Positions 1 through 8,900 of a DNA stretch of 50,800 bases are shown here, in pieces (the stretch's first letter is position 1; each line of letters opens with the position of its first letter). This stretch comes from Desulfobacterales bacterium (GTDB lineage Bacteria > Desulfobacterota > Desulfobacteria > Desulfobacterales > Desulfobacteraceae). The stretch lies in the NCBI GenBank assembly GCA_022361395.1, contig JAKSAX010000434.1, forward strand, positions 1-50,800, written 5' to 3'. The notes below the pieces were generated by a model. That model worked only from the letters and a program-made list of their open reading frames with translations, made no database searches and was not told the DNA's origin. The translations under genes were made by a program, and so were the position numbers.

Positions 1-1
1 C

Positions 2-571
2 CCCGGATTCTCCAAGGGCGCTCCCTTTGAGAAGATGGGATGGGCCAGCCAGGATACAACGGAGCTTTTCTTTTCCGACTGCAGGGTCCCTTTTTCCAGC
101 CGCCTGGGAAACGAAGGGGACGGGTTTTTAATGCTCATGCAAAAACTCCAGCAGGAGCGGCTGGTCTGCGCGGCAGGCGGGGTGTTCGGCGCCCGGGCCA
201 TGCTGGATAAGGCCCTGGATTTCTGTAAAAACAGGGAAAGGGGGGGCAGGCCCCTGAGCAAACACCAGGATGTTCAGTTTGCCCTGGTGGAGATGGCCAC
301 TGAGGTTGAAATTCTCAACACCTTTGCCCACACCCTGATCCGGGATCACATGGAAGGCCGGCAGATCATTAAAGAGACCTCCATGGCCAAGTACAGGATG
401 ACCGAGATGTCAAAACGTATTGCCTCAAAATGCCTGGACATAATGGGAAGCGAGGCTGCCCTGGAAGACGGGGACCTGCCCCGGATGTTCAGGGATGCCC
501 GGGTCACATCCATCTTTGCCGGCACCAATGAGATCATGAAATCCATTATTGCCAAGACCCTTGGATTATAA
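2..571 (+). CDS. acyl-CoA dehydrogenase, C-terminal part (5' truncated by window edge)
   Basis: Flavin-dependent alpha,beta-dehydrogenation of an acyl-CoA in the cytoplasm. The reading frame is open from base 2, so the start lies outside the window. The first visible residues (GFSKGAPFEKMGW, then TTELFF and CRVP) are the family's middle beta-domain/C-domain junction, and the helical C-terminal domain follows. The position that holds the catalytic Glu in medium-chain enzymes (YEGT) reads FAGTNEI here. A Glu sits instead in QERLV (codon 155-157), the placement known for isovaleryl-CoA and long-chain dehydrogenases. I therefore infer a branched- or long-chain substrate. It is followed after 11 bases by a thioesterase and is the first visible gene of a four-gene operon. 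Electrons would pass to ETF, which is not in this window. Confidence 0.93.
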   Translation, partial: PGFSKGAPFEKMGWASQDTTELFFSDCRVPFSSRLGNEGDGFLMLMQKLQQERLVCAAGGVFGARAMLDKALDFCKNRERGGRPLSKHQDVQFALVEMATEVEILNTFAHTLIRDHMEGRQIIKETSMAKYRMTEMSKRIASKCLDIMGSEAALEDGDLPRMFRDARVTSIFAGTNEIMKSIIAKTLGL

Positions 572-582
572 AGGAGAAGGCC

Positions 583-1017
583 ATGCTGACAGACCTTAAG
601 GAGATGGTGGAAACAAGGTTTGATTTCCTGAGGAATATGGGGTTGAAAACCCTGGTGCTGGAACCCAACCGGGTCAAACTTCACCTGCCGAAGCAGGGGA
701 ATGAGAATCATCTGGGAACGGTATGGGCAGGCGCCCTGTTTACCCTGGCCGAGGTGCCGGGCGGTGTGCTGGCTTATGCCACCTTTGACGGGGCAAAGGT
801 GTATCCCGTGGTCAAGGAGATGAACATAAAATTTGTCCGGCCGGCCACAACAGATATAAGCGTTGAAATCTCAATGGAGAAATCAGAGTCCGACCGCCTG
901 GCCCGGGAGGCCGAAGAGAGGGGCAAGGCCGCCTTTACCCTTTATGGTGAACTCATGGATGCCCGGGGGAAGGTTGTGGCCGAAACCCGCGGGGACTACC
1001 AGTTGCGCAGAATTTAA
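583..1017 (+). CDS. hot-dog fold thioesterase-like protein (DUF4442/YiiD C-terminal type)
   Basis: A 144-residue single-domain protein. The pattern NHLGTVWAGALFTLAE followed by a Gly-rich helix and KEMNIKFVRPATTDI matches small hot-dog acyl-CoA thioesterases of the DUF4442/PaaI group, in which the helix N-terminus binds the CoA thioester. It would hydrolyse an acyl-CoA in the cytoplasm and could release CoA when the neighbouring oxidation pathway backs up. It lies 11 bases after the acyl-CoA dehydrogenase stop, with AAGGAGAAGGCC before the ATG, and 15 bases before the AMACR-like gene. The substrate cannot be read from sequence. A non-catalytic acyl-CoA binding role is possible because this subgroup has few characterised members. 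Confidence 0.8.
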   Translation: MLTDLKEMVETRFDFLRNMGLKTLVLEPNRVKLHLPKQGNENHLGTVWAGALFTLAEVPGGVLAYATFDGAKVYPVVKEMNIKFVRPATTDISVEISMEKSESDRLAREAEERGKAAFTLYGELMDARGKVVAETRGDYQLRRI

Positions 1018-1032
1018 AACAAGGATTGTTCT

Positions 1033-2178
1033 ATGGAAAACCAAATGCCGGCACAGGGCGCTTTAACCGGAATACGGGTGCTGGATCTCTCCCGCCTGCT
1101 TCCGGGCCCGTTCTGTTCAATGATCCTGGCGGATCACGGGGCGGATGTCATTGCCATTGAAGACGGGACAAGGCAGGGGGAGGAGATCTTTTTCAACGGG
1201 ATCAACCGGAACAAAAGGCATATGTCCCTGAACCTGAAAACCGGCACAGGCCGGGAGATTTTTTTCAAACTGGCAAAGGATGCCGACGTGATCCTGGAGG
1301 GCTTCCGTCCCGGTGTGGTAAAGCGGCTCGGGGTGGATTACGACACCGTAAAAGAGATGAATCCCGGGATTGTCTACTGCGCCATCACCGGGTTCGGACA
1401 GACCGGCCCCATGAGGGACCGGGTGGGTCATGATGTGAACTTCCTGTCCGAAGCCGGGATTCTGGACCTGATGGGTGATCCGGATCGGCCCCCGTCTATT
1501 CCGGGGGTTCAGATTGCAGATATTGCCGGCGGCGCCATGAACGGTGCCATCGGTATCCTCCTGGCCCTTGTGGCAAGGCAGGCCACGGGCAAGGGGCAGT
1601 ATATCGACATCTCCATGACCGATGGCGTGGCAGGGTTCATGATCCTTCCCCATTTTTTTTCACAACTCTTTGGCCGGGCCCAGCAGCGGTCCCGGACCAT
1701 GCTTTCCCACAGGTACGCCTGCTACAATACCTATGAAACCTCGGACAGGCGCTACCTGGCCCTGGGGGCGGTGGAGCCGGTGTTCTGGCAGAGGCTGTGC
1801 ACCCTTCTGGATATAGAGGAGTATACCCCGTTTCAATATGACGAAAACAGGCGGGACGAAATCATCTCCCGGCTCAGGAAGATATTTCTGGGCAATACGG
1901 CCGGCCATTGGAGGGAGATGCTTGAGGAGGCCGATGTCTGCTGTTCCATTGTGAAGACGCTGGACGAGGCCATGGCAGGAGATCTCTTCCGGGAGCGGGG
2001 TATGGTGTCGGATACCGGCCAGGCCGCCACATTCGGTGTGCCGGTGAAGCTCAGCCGCACCCCCGGAACGGTCAGGACGCCGCCCGAAGACTTCGGCCAA
2101 AGCACGGAAGAAATTCTCAAAGATCTGGGATATTCCCGGGAGGAGATCGACAAATTGAACCGAGACAGGATCATATAA
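1033..2178 (+). CDS. class III CoA-transferase family protein, alpha-methylacyl-CoA racemase-like
   Basis: A 381-residue protein of the CaiB/BaiF family. The N-terminus (LTGIRVLDLSRLLPGPFCSMILADHGADVI) is the family's nucleotide-binding start. His133 in GHDVNF and Asp163 in IADIAGGAMNG are 30 residues apart, the same spacing as the catalytic His126/Asp156 pair of mycobacterial alpha-methylacyl-CoA racemase. I therefore prefer a racemase/epimerase of 2-methylacyl-CoA over a CoA transferase. It would convert (R)-2-methyl acyl-CoA to the (S) form that acyl-CoA dehydrogenases accept, which fits the dehydrogenases on both sides. It is 15 bases from the thioesterase and 10 bases before the next gene, so co-transcription is likely. 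Transfer of CoA between acids remains the main alternative. Confidence 0.87.
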   Translation: MENQMPAQGALTGIRVLDLSRLLPGPFCSMILADHGADVIAIEDGTRQGEEIFFNGINRNKRHMSLNLKTGTGREIFFKLAKDADVILEGFRPGVVKRLGVDYDTVKEMNPGIVYCAITGFGQTGPMRDRVGHDVNFLSEAGILDLMGDPDRPPSIPGVQIADIAGGAMNGAIGILLALVARQATGKGQYIDISMTDGVAGFMILPHFFSQLFGRAQQRSRTMLSHRYACYNTYETSDRRYLALGAVEPVFWQRLCTLLDIEEYTPFQYDENRRDEIISRLRKIFLGNTAGHWREMLEEADVCCSIVKTLDEAMAGDLFRERGMVSDTGQAATFGVPVKLSRTPGTVRTPPEDFGQSTEEILKDLGYSREEIDKLNRDRII

Positions 2179-2188
2179 GGAGGAAGAG

Positions 2189-4042
2189 ATGACCCATGTG
2201 ATTGCAGACAGACGGGATATTGACTTTGTATTGTACGACCAGTTCAGGGTCCATGAGCTTTGCGGGCATGAAAAGTACAGGGACTTCAACCGGAAAACCT
2301 TTGACATGATCATCTCCGAAGCCCGGAAACTGGCCGTCAAGGAGATTTTACCCACATTTTCAGATGGGGACCGGGAGGGGGCTGTATTTGATAACGGAAG
2401 CGTACGGGTTCCCAAATGTTTCCAGCGTCCCTACAGATTATTTGTGGAAGGGGAATGGACGGCCATGACTGCAGATCCGGACCTTGGCGGCCAGGGGCTG
2501 CCCACCATGATTGCCCAGGCCGCATCCGAATACCTGTCCGGGGCAAATTATGCCTTTGGCTTTTACGGGTTTGAAGGCCATGCTGCCGGGCGGATGATAG
2601 AGGTGTTCGGGACCGGACTTCAAAAAGAACTCTTTCTCAAAAAGATGTATAGCGGCGTCTGGGGCGGCACCATGGATCTTACCGAGCCCGGGGCAGGATC
2701 TGATGTGGGGGCCCTGACCACGACGGCGGTGAAAAACGATGACGGCACTTATTCCATTACCGGAAACAAGATCTTCATCACCTCCGGGGACCATGACCTG
2801 ACCGAAAATATCATTCACCCGGTTCTGGCAAGGATAGAAGGCGCCCCTGCCGGCACCAAAGGCATCTCCCTCTTTATCGTTCCGAAAATCTGGGTTAACG
2901 AAGACGGGAGCCTGGGGGATGATAATGATGTGGTATGCACCGGAATTGAAGAGAAGATGGGTATCCACGGGTCAGCCACCTGCAGCCTGACATACGGTTC
3001 CAAGGGCAGGTGCCGCGGGCTTCTCCTGGGTGAGGAAAACAAGGGGATGAAAGTGATGTTCCAGATGATGAACGACGCCAGGATCATGGTGGCGGGTATC
3101 GGGCTGAACTGTGCCGCCCTGGCCTACTCCCATGCATTGGCCCATGCCAGGGAACGCCGCCAGGGGCGTGCCCTGGAAAACATCCTGGACCAGGGCGCCC
3201 CCCAGGTCCCCATAATCCGGCATCCGGATGTGCGGCGCATGCTGCTATGGATGAAAGCCCATGTGGAAGCCATGCGGTCCATGGTCTATTACGGCGGTTA
3301 CCTGGTGGAAAAAGAGAGCCTTGCCACGGAGGACAAAGACAGGGAATATCATAAAGCCCTGCTGGACCTGCTTACCCCCATCCTGAAATCCTGGTGTACG
3401 GACCGCGGGGTGGATGTATCTTCCATGGCCATCCAGGTTTTCGGGGGATACGGGTATACAAAGGATTTTCCGGTGGAGCAGATTCTAAGGGATGCCAGGG
3501 TTGCCCCCATCTATGAAGGCACCAACGGCATCCAGGCCATGGACCTCCTGGCCCGGAAACTGGGGATGAACAAGGGCAGGGTATTCATGGACCTGGTTGG
3601 GGAGATATCCAGAACCATTGCCCGGGCAAAAGAGAGAGATGAGCTTTCGGATCTGGCCCGGGCACTTGAATCCGGCCTTACCCAGCTCACGGAAACAGCC
3701 CAGCACCTGGGTATGACCGCCATGTCGGAAAAATTTAAAACCGCCTTTGCCCATGCCAGCCCATTTCTGGATGTGATGGGAGATGTGATGGCAGCCTGGA
3801 TGCTGCTCTGGCGGGCCGAATCCGCAAGTGAGAAGCTGTCAGGGCTGGTAAAAGACAGAACCGGTGACGAATTGGCGGCCTTTCTTAATAAGAACAGGGA
3901 GGCCGCGTTTTTCCGGGGCCAGATCACCACAGCCCGGTATTTTATCCGGTCGGTCCTTCCCCTGACCCTGGGCCGGATGGCAGCGGTTAAGGCAATGGAC
4001 TCTTCTGTTGTGGATATGGCGGAACCCTCATTTGGAACGTAA
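2189..4042 (+). CDS. acyl-CoA dehydrogenase with extended C-terminus (DmdC-like)
   Basis: 617 residues, about 200 longer than classical acyl-CoA dehydrogenases. Extra N-terminal helices and a C-terminal extension are typical of the DmdC/AidB-related branch. The FAD and substrate motifs LTEPGAGSDVGAL and KIFITSGDHD are present. The catalytic Glu is in IYEGTNGIQ, near residue 440. Family members act on methylmercaptopropionyl-CoA, phenylpropionyl-CoA or long-chain acyl-CoA, and no substrate can be assigned here. An RBS (AAGGAGGAAGAG) precedes the ATG. It is the last gene of the visible operon and is followed by a hairpin cluster at 4055-4184. The catalytic Glu position differs from that of the first dehydrogenase in the operon, so the two probably serve different chain types. 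Confidence 0.9.
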   Translation: MTHVIADRRDIDFVLYDQFRVHELCGHEKYRDFNRKTFDMIISEARKLAVKEILPTFSDGDREGAVFDNGSVRVPKCFQRPYRLFVEGEWTAMTADPDLGGQGLPTMIAQAASEYLSGANYAFGFYGFEGHAAGRMIEVFGTGLQKELFLKKMYSGVWGGTMDLTEPGAGSDVGALTTTAVKNDDGTYSITGNKIFITSGDHDLTENIIHPVLARIEGAPAGTKGISLFIVPKIWVNEDGSLGDDNDVVCTGIEEKMGIHGSATCSLTYGSKGRCRGLLLGEENKGMKVMFQMMNDARIMVAGIGLNCAALAYSHALAHARERRQGRALENILDQGAPQVPIIRHPDVRRMLLWMKAHVEAMRSMVYYGGYLVEKESLATEDKDREYHKALLDLLTPILKSWCTDRGVDVSSMAIQVFGGYGYTKDFPVEQILRDARVAPIYEGTNGIQAMDLLARKLGMNKGRVFMDLVGEISRTIARAKERDELSDLARALESGLTQLTETAQHLGMTAMSEKFKTAFAHASPFLDVMGDVMAAWMLLWRAESASEKLSGLVKDRTGDELAAFLNKNREAAFFRGQITTARYFIRSVLPLTLGRMAAVKAMDSSVVDMAEPSFGT

Positions 4043-4054
4043 AACCAGGGTTTT

Positions 4055-4184
4055 CTTCCGGGAACGTGCCATTCCCGGGGGAAGCGCCGGGTGCCGGTGT
4101 GGCGCCCGGCATCCCGGCCGGGATTCTTCCTGGTATCCCGGCCGGGAAACACCCGGAGCCCGGGCAGGTGCCTGCCCTGGCTCC
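4055..4184. repeat. cluster of four GC-rich hairpins between convergent genes
   Basis: The gap between the convergent stop codons at 4042 and 4199 is almost entirely foldback sequence. Hairpin 1 is 4055-4064 with 4072-4084. Hairpin 2 has ten-base arms 4086-4095 and 4101-4110 with one G-U pair and a five-base loop. Hairpin 3 is the 14-base palindrome 4111-4124, whose core recurs as a 12-base palindrome at 4136-4147. Hairpin 4 has 14-base arms 4155-4168 and 4171-4184 with one mismatch. None has a run of U after it, so this is not a textbook rho-independent terminator. It may act as a bidirectional terminator, an RNA 3'-end stabiliser or a REP-like repeat. Confidence 0.75.
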
Positions 4185-4198
4185 GGCCAGCGGCTGAT

Positions 4199-4597
4199 CT
4201 ATTTTTCATCCACGGGAAATTTGGCTCTGAACCATTCCCGCCACCCCCCTTTCAGGGCATGGACATCGGTAAACCCGTATGAGGCAAGTTTTTGTGCCAG
4301 ACCGGCACTTGTGTATTCATTGGGTCAGGCGCAGTAAATGACCAGCTTCCGGTCTTTCGGAAAATTGGCCTTCCAGTCGGAAACTTTCCGGGGATCGGCC
4401 CGGTGAGCGCCTTTTATTTTAAATTCGGATGAGCTCCAGTCCCTTCCGCGGCGGGCATCCAGAACAGTGACGGAGCCGTTGTCCATCCAGTCTTTCACGG
4501 TCTCTTTGGACACCACGGAAGTTGATGCCGCGCCTGAATAGGAGGCAGCCAGGAAAATGGCGAACAGAGGGATGAGAATCAGTAAAAATTTTTTCAT
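4199..4597 (-). CDS. exported rhodanese-like protein with UGA (selenocysteine) at the catalytic position
   Basis: Read through one in-frame UGA (4325-4327, residue 91) this is a 132-residue protein. It has a signal peptide (KKFLLILIPLFAIFLAASYSGAA) and one rhodanese domain: VLDARRGRDW, then VIYCA-U-PNEYTSAGLA, and a terminal GGWREWF. Rhodaneses of this type normally read YCACPNEATSA, and the UGA falls exactly on the second, catalytic Cys. The 41 residues after UGA keep the family pattern to the TAG stop, so this is not decay. A hairpin with loop GGUCU follows (4294-4308). The start has AAAGGAGTTCAC before ATG, and the permease stop TAA overlaps this leader, so the two genes are co-transcribed. 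A periplasmic persulfide or selenium/thiol-transfer role is inferred. A nonsense mutation is the alternative. Confidence 0.88.
4294..4308 (-). promoter_or_regulatory. candidate bacterial SECIS hairpin in the exported rhodanese mRNA
   Basis: Five base pairs (GUGCC with GGCAC) close the five-base loop GGUCU. Twenty-one bases separate the UGA at 4325-4327 from the first loop G. Bacterial SECIS elements lie within the coding region just after UGA, and the E. coli fdhF element has an apical loop containing GGUCU whose G and U contact SelB. The match in loop sequence and distance is direct. Function is inferred. Confidence 0.75.
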
Positions 4598-4607
4598 GTG
4601 AACTCCT

Positions 4608-5792
4608 TTATTTTTTTCTGAAAGATGATTTCAGGGAGAGTAAGACTCCCGGTATCCATGCCGTTATAAGAATCACCAGGAAATAAACGGTTTTTAACTG
4701 CCAGGCCTCCCCTGAAAATAAAAGCATGGCAGATCCTGTATAAATCAATATGGCGGCCGGCGATATTTTCCGGTGGCCGCTAAATATACCCGAATAGCTC
4801 AGGAGCCAGAGGATAAACACCGCCTGGATCCAGATCTCCAGGTTTTCACTCCCGGCAAGCCCCATTGCCATCATCAGGCCGGTGCCTGCGGCCAGGACAA
4901 AGGGAACATACCTGTCAACACCCCGGGGCAGAAATCCTGAACCGGCAATGCCGGCAGCTGTCATCCGGCAGGCCGTAAAAAGGGCGTTCACCCCGGAAAG
5001 CGAGCCGAAAATGATGACGGCGCCCATGAGATACCGGCCCTGGTCCCCCATGATGGCCCTGGCGGTTTTCAGATGGGGAATGCTTGAGCCGGACAGCTTT
5101 CCCAGGGGCACCTGGAGAATGGAAACCACCCCCCACAGCAAAAATATAATTCCGGCCAGGGTGATGGTCACCCCCAGGGCGTTTGATATTTTATGGTATC
5201 CGGTTTTGCCTGATCCGGGGGAGAGTGCGCCCAGGTCAACCCCCACCCAGAGCAGAAGCGGAACAAAGAAGACTGAAAGCCCGGGCATCTGATCCGGGAA
5301 GGCCGGGGCAGTGCTGCCGGGAGCGGCCAGCCCGGGAATGATCAGGGACAGCAGGCAGATCAGGGTCAATGACACAAAGACAACCTGGGCTTTAAGTGCC
5401 GCCTGGATCCCGGCCAGGTGGATTCCCAGAACCAGGGCCAGGAGGGTAAAGGCAAAACCGAAATTCGGAAACCAGTAGATAAAGACCTCGTTAAAGACAA
5501 ACCCGGAAGAGACCAGGACTCCGGTGGACAGGAACAGGGTTGCGCTGAATTTCAGAATAAGGGGAAAAAAGGTGTTCACTCCCGGTTTTTTCCGGACAGC
5601 CTGTTGTTTTTCCAGAGCCGGTGCCAGAAGAAGAAAGAGAGCCGTGGCTATCGTCAGCATCGCCAGGCCCGTCCACCCGGTATTTCCCATGAAATCCCCC
5701 AGGCGGACCAGGGTATCCGGGGAGATCAAAATCCCCAGGCCCAGGACCAGCGGCATCAGTTTCAGGGACCGGCATTGCTTTTTTGAGTCCAT
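4608..5792 (-). CDS. APC-superfamily-like membrane permease
   Basis: About 394 residues, strongly hydrophobic with roughly eleven to twelve membrane segments. The first helix holds the glycine-rich stretch LVLGLGILISPDTL, and a later one VIIFGSLSGVNALFTACRMTAAGIAGSGFLPRGVDRYVP resembles amino-acid/polyamine permeases. I chose the ATG at 5792 because AAGGGTGTAAC precedes it. An ATG 18 bases upstream has no ribosome site. The substrate is unknown. The stop codon runs into the Shine-Dalgarno of the UGA-containing rhodanese, with ten bases between the genes. The two are therefore translated as a unit, and the permease may move a substrate or product of that enzyme. No other operon partner is visible. 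Confidence 0.7.
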   Translation of the reverse strand: MDSKKQCRSLKLMPLVLGLGILISPDTLVRLGDFMGNTGWTGLAMLTIATALFLLLAPALEKQQAVRKKPGVNTFFPLILKFSATLFLSTGVLVSSGFVFNEVFIYWFPNFGFAFTLLALVLGIHLAGIQAALKAQVVFVSLTLICLLSLIIPGLAAPGSTAPAFPDQMPGLSVFFVPLLLWVGVDLGALSPGSGKTGYHKISNALGVTITLAGIIFLLWGVVSILQVPLGKLSGSSIPHLKTARAIMGDQGRYLMGAVIIFGSLSGVNALFTACRMTAAGIAGSGFLPRGVDRYVPFVLAAGTGLMMAMGLAGSENLEIWIQAVFILWLLSYSGIFSGHRKISPAAILIYTGSAMLLFSGEAWQLKTVYFLVILITAWIPGVLLSLKSSFRKK

Positions 5793-5928
5793 GTTACACC
5801 CTTGATTCATGTTCGTCCGGATAGTTGCCGAAGCGGTTTTCTCACTGCGTTTTTTCGGAACATATTTTTGTCATCTGCTATAGTCGCAGCGAAAAGGGGG
5901 GCCTTACATAAATTTTTACTCTTTTTCT

Positions 5929-8900
5929 CTAACTCTTTTTCAGGGTGGATTTGAGATTTTCATACCCCATGGGTTTATAAAAGTGGAATCCCTGGATGAG
6001 GTGGCATTGGTTTTTCCTGAAAAATTCGAGCTGGTCCTCGGTTTCAACCCCCTCGGCAACGACGTTAAATCCCATTACATCGGCCATATGGATAATGGTT
6101 TTGCAAATAGCGGCATCATTACTGTTCACGGGCAGGTCCCGGACAAAGGAGCGGTCTATTTTCAGCTCGTTCAGGGGAAACCCTTTGAGTACGCTCAGGG
6201 AAGAATAACCCGTACCGAAATCATCCATGGAGAGCTTGATGCCCATGGCAGAGAGCCTGTGCATGATCTGTATGGCCCGGGCAGCATCTTCCATGGGAAT
6301 GCTCTCCGTGATTTCAAAGCAAAGCTTGTCCGGCGGGAAACGGGTGGTGTCAAGGATGCGGCTGATGGTTTCAAGCAGGTGTTCATCGTTGAATTGTTTT
6401 GTGGAGAGGTTTATGGCCAGGGAAATATCCGGATATCCGGAATTGTGGATGGCTGCGATCTCTTCCATGGCTTTGACCATCAGCCACTCCCCTATGGGAA
6501 TAATCAGGTTGGTCTCCTCAGCAGCGGGGATGAACTCGGCCGGGCTGACCGGAGTGCCGTCGAGCTGCCATCTCAAAAGGGCTTCCACACTGTGAACTTT
6601 ATCATCTCGTGCCGTATCCACTTTTGGCTGATAGAACACGTCAAAGGAGTCAAACTTCCGGACGGCCTGGCGGAGTCCGTTTTCAAGCTGGATTTTCCTG
6701 AGCATTTTATCTTTGATAACCTGCTTGAAATGGAACGACCGTCTCTTTCCATCCCGCTTTGCCTCATACAGGGCCATATCTGCATTTTTTTCAAGGGTGA
6801 CAAGATCTTCGCCGTCGTCGGGGAAGATGGCCAGACCGATACTCACCGAGGTAAAGACCTCTTCACCCATGATGGCCACGGGGGTGTTGAACAGGGCAAG
6901 AATCCTGTTTGAGAAATCAATGACCTCGCTTTTCCGGGTGATATTGTTTAAAACAATGACAAATTCATCTCCCCCGTACCTGGCAAAGGTGTCGCTGTCC
7001 CTGCAAATGGTCTGGATTCTGTCTTTTACCTGGATTAAAAATTCATCGCCAAAGGGATGGCCATAAGAATCATTGATATGCTTAAAATTATCCAGGTCCA
7101 TGTATAGGAGCGCCATTTTTTCGTTGAGCCTTCTGGCGTTTCTCAGGGAAACAGTTGCCCTGTCATAGAGCAGTTTTCTATTGGGCAGTTTTGTCAGGGG
7201 ATCGTGAAAGGCGAGGAACTGAAGCTGCTCTTCCTTTAATTTTTTCTCGGAGATATCGTGGAAAAGGGAGACAAAATTGGTAATCTCGCCATCGTCGTTT
7301 CGAATGGCTGAAATTGACAGCCATTCAGGATAGGCAGATCCGTCTTTTCTCCGGTTCCAGATTTCACCGCTCCACTGGCCCTCGCTTAAAAGGTCTTCCC
7401 ACATGGCTTTATAAAAGCCCTTATCATGCCGGTCCGATTTCAATATCCTTGGATTTTTGCCGACCGCCTCTTCCCGGGAATACCCGGTGATGTCGCAAAA
7501 GGCCTGGTTCACCCGCCGGATCATCCCGTTACGGTTTGTGATGGCAATTCCTTCGATGGTGTTTTTAAAAACACTTTCCGTCAGCAGCAGGGCTTCCTCG
7601 CTTTTCCGTACCTTGGCCTGGGCGGTTTCCAGCTGGAGAACTTTTTGTTCAAGGGCGGTTGACCTGGTTTTTAAGGCCAGGGTCATCCCGTTAAACGCCT
7701 CTGCCAGCAGTGTGAGCTCATCATTGGTGTCAACGGCCACCTGGATATCATACTCTTTGTTTTTTACCCTTTCGGCAGCTGCTTTAAGGGCCAGTACAGG
7801 TGCGGACAGGCGCTTTGCCGCGTAAAGGGAGAACAAGAAAATCAAACCGGCAATGAGCAGGGTGGAGACACAGACCAGGAAGATAAACAGGGTAAGTGAT
7901 GAAAACGCTTCTTTTTTCTCTATTTCCGCAATCACGGCCCAGGTGATTCCCATGATATTGATAGGGGCATAGGCGGAGAGGACCTCTGCGTTTTTATAAT
8001 CCCTGGCAATGGTTTTTCCGGTTTGCCCGTTCAGGGCATTTTTTACGGGCAGGGTATTTAACCTTATATTTTCTTTTTTTGAAAAAGACCGGATCACGGA
8101 AAAGGTCTCGGGCATGAGAAATGAGTCGGACCGGAGTCTTTTGTCCGGCCCCACCAGGTAGATATCAGTGGTCTTACCCAGGCCTTTTTTGGTCTGCATC
8201 ACGGTATTAAGCCCTTCCGCCGGAAGTTTCAGGGCCGCTATCATTTCAACACCGCCGCTGTAGAGGAGGGGGGCCCCGAGATAGGCATAGGGCCGGGTTT
8301 CTTCGTCTGCGCGGGAGAAATCGATAAATTCCACCCTTTTGCTGTCCATGACCTTCCGGTAAATCCGGGCAAGCCCGGTATCGGAAAATACCCTTAAGTC
8401 GCTCTGGCTGCCCGGCCCGTCAATGGCAGAATAAAAGACCTGTCCCTCCGGTGAAATCAGATAGAGGTCGGTATACCCGTATGCCCGGACATATTTGGAA
8501 AAATAGTCCATGGCTTGATCCGGACGGCGGGGGTCAATGACATCGTTCAGCCCTATTCTGGTTGAGAGTACATAGGTGGTTCCAAATACAGGAATGGGCT
8601 CGAAAATGGAGAGCTCCGATTCTCCTGTCTCCCTGATCCGGATAACGGGTTTAACCGTTTTGAATAAACGCTTTCCGGGCAGGCTGTCTTTGACCCTGTC
8701 GCCGATGCCTCCCCCGGACAGCGGACGCCGGCTTCTCAGCCGGGTATCCCCGTCCCGGATAACGGAGAGGTAGGTTTCCCCCGTATCTCCCATACCCTGC
8801 CGCCTGAGGGTGATCTCGTTGATTGCATCAGGCGTGATTTTCAGGATGACCATTCCCTGGGTGGTGTTGTCTTTTGCCTTTATGGGGCTGCCGAATAACG

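Noticed and set aside
4325-4327. Reading the exported rhodanese as a nonsense-mutated pseudogene
   Set aside because: Coding pattern is intact to the next stop, the UGA is exactly on the catalytic Cys, a second gene shows the same pattern, and both have the same hairpin.
4008-4337. 109-codon plus-strand frame after the acyl-CoA dehydrogenase
   Set aside because: It runs through the hairpin cluster and antisense to the Sec-rhodanese; composition is repeat-derived.
5983-6912. 309-codon reading frame on the plus strand inside the GGDEF/EAL sensor
   Set aside because: It is antisense to well-conserved catalytic motifs and shows no domain pattern of its own; shadow of the sensor gene.
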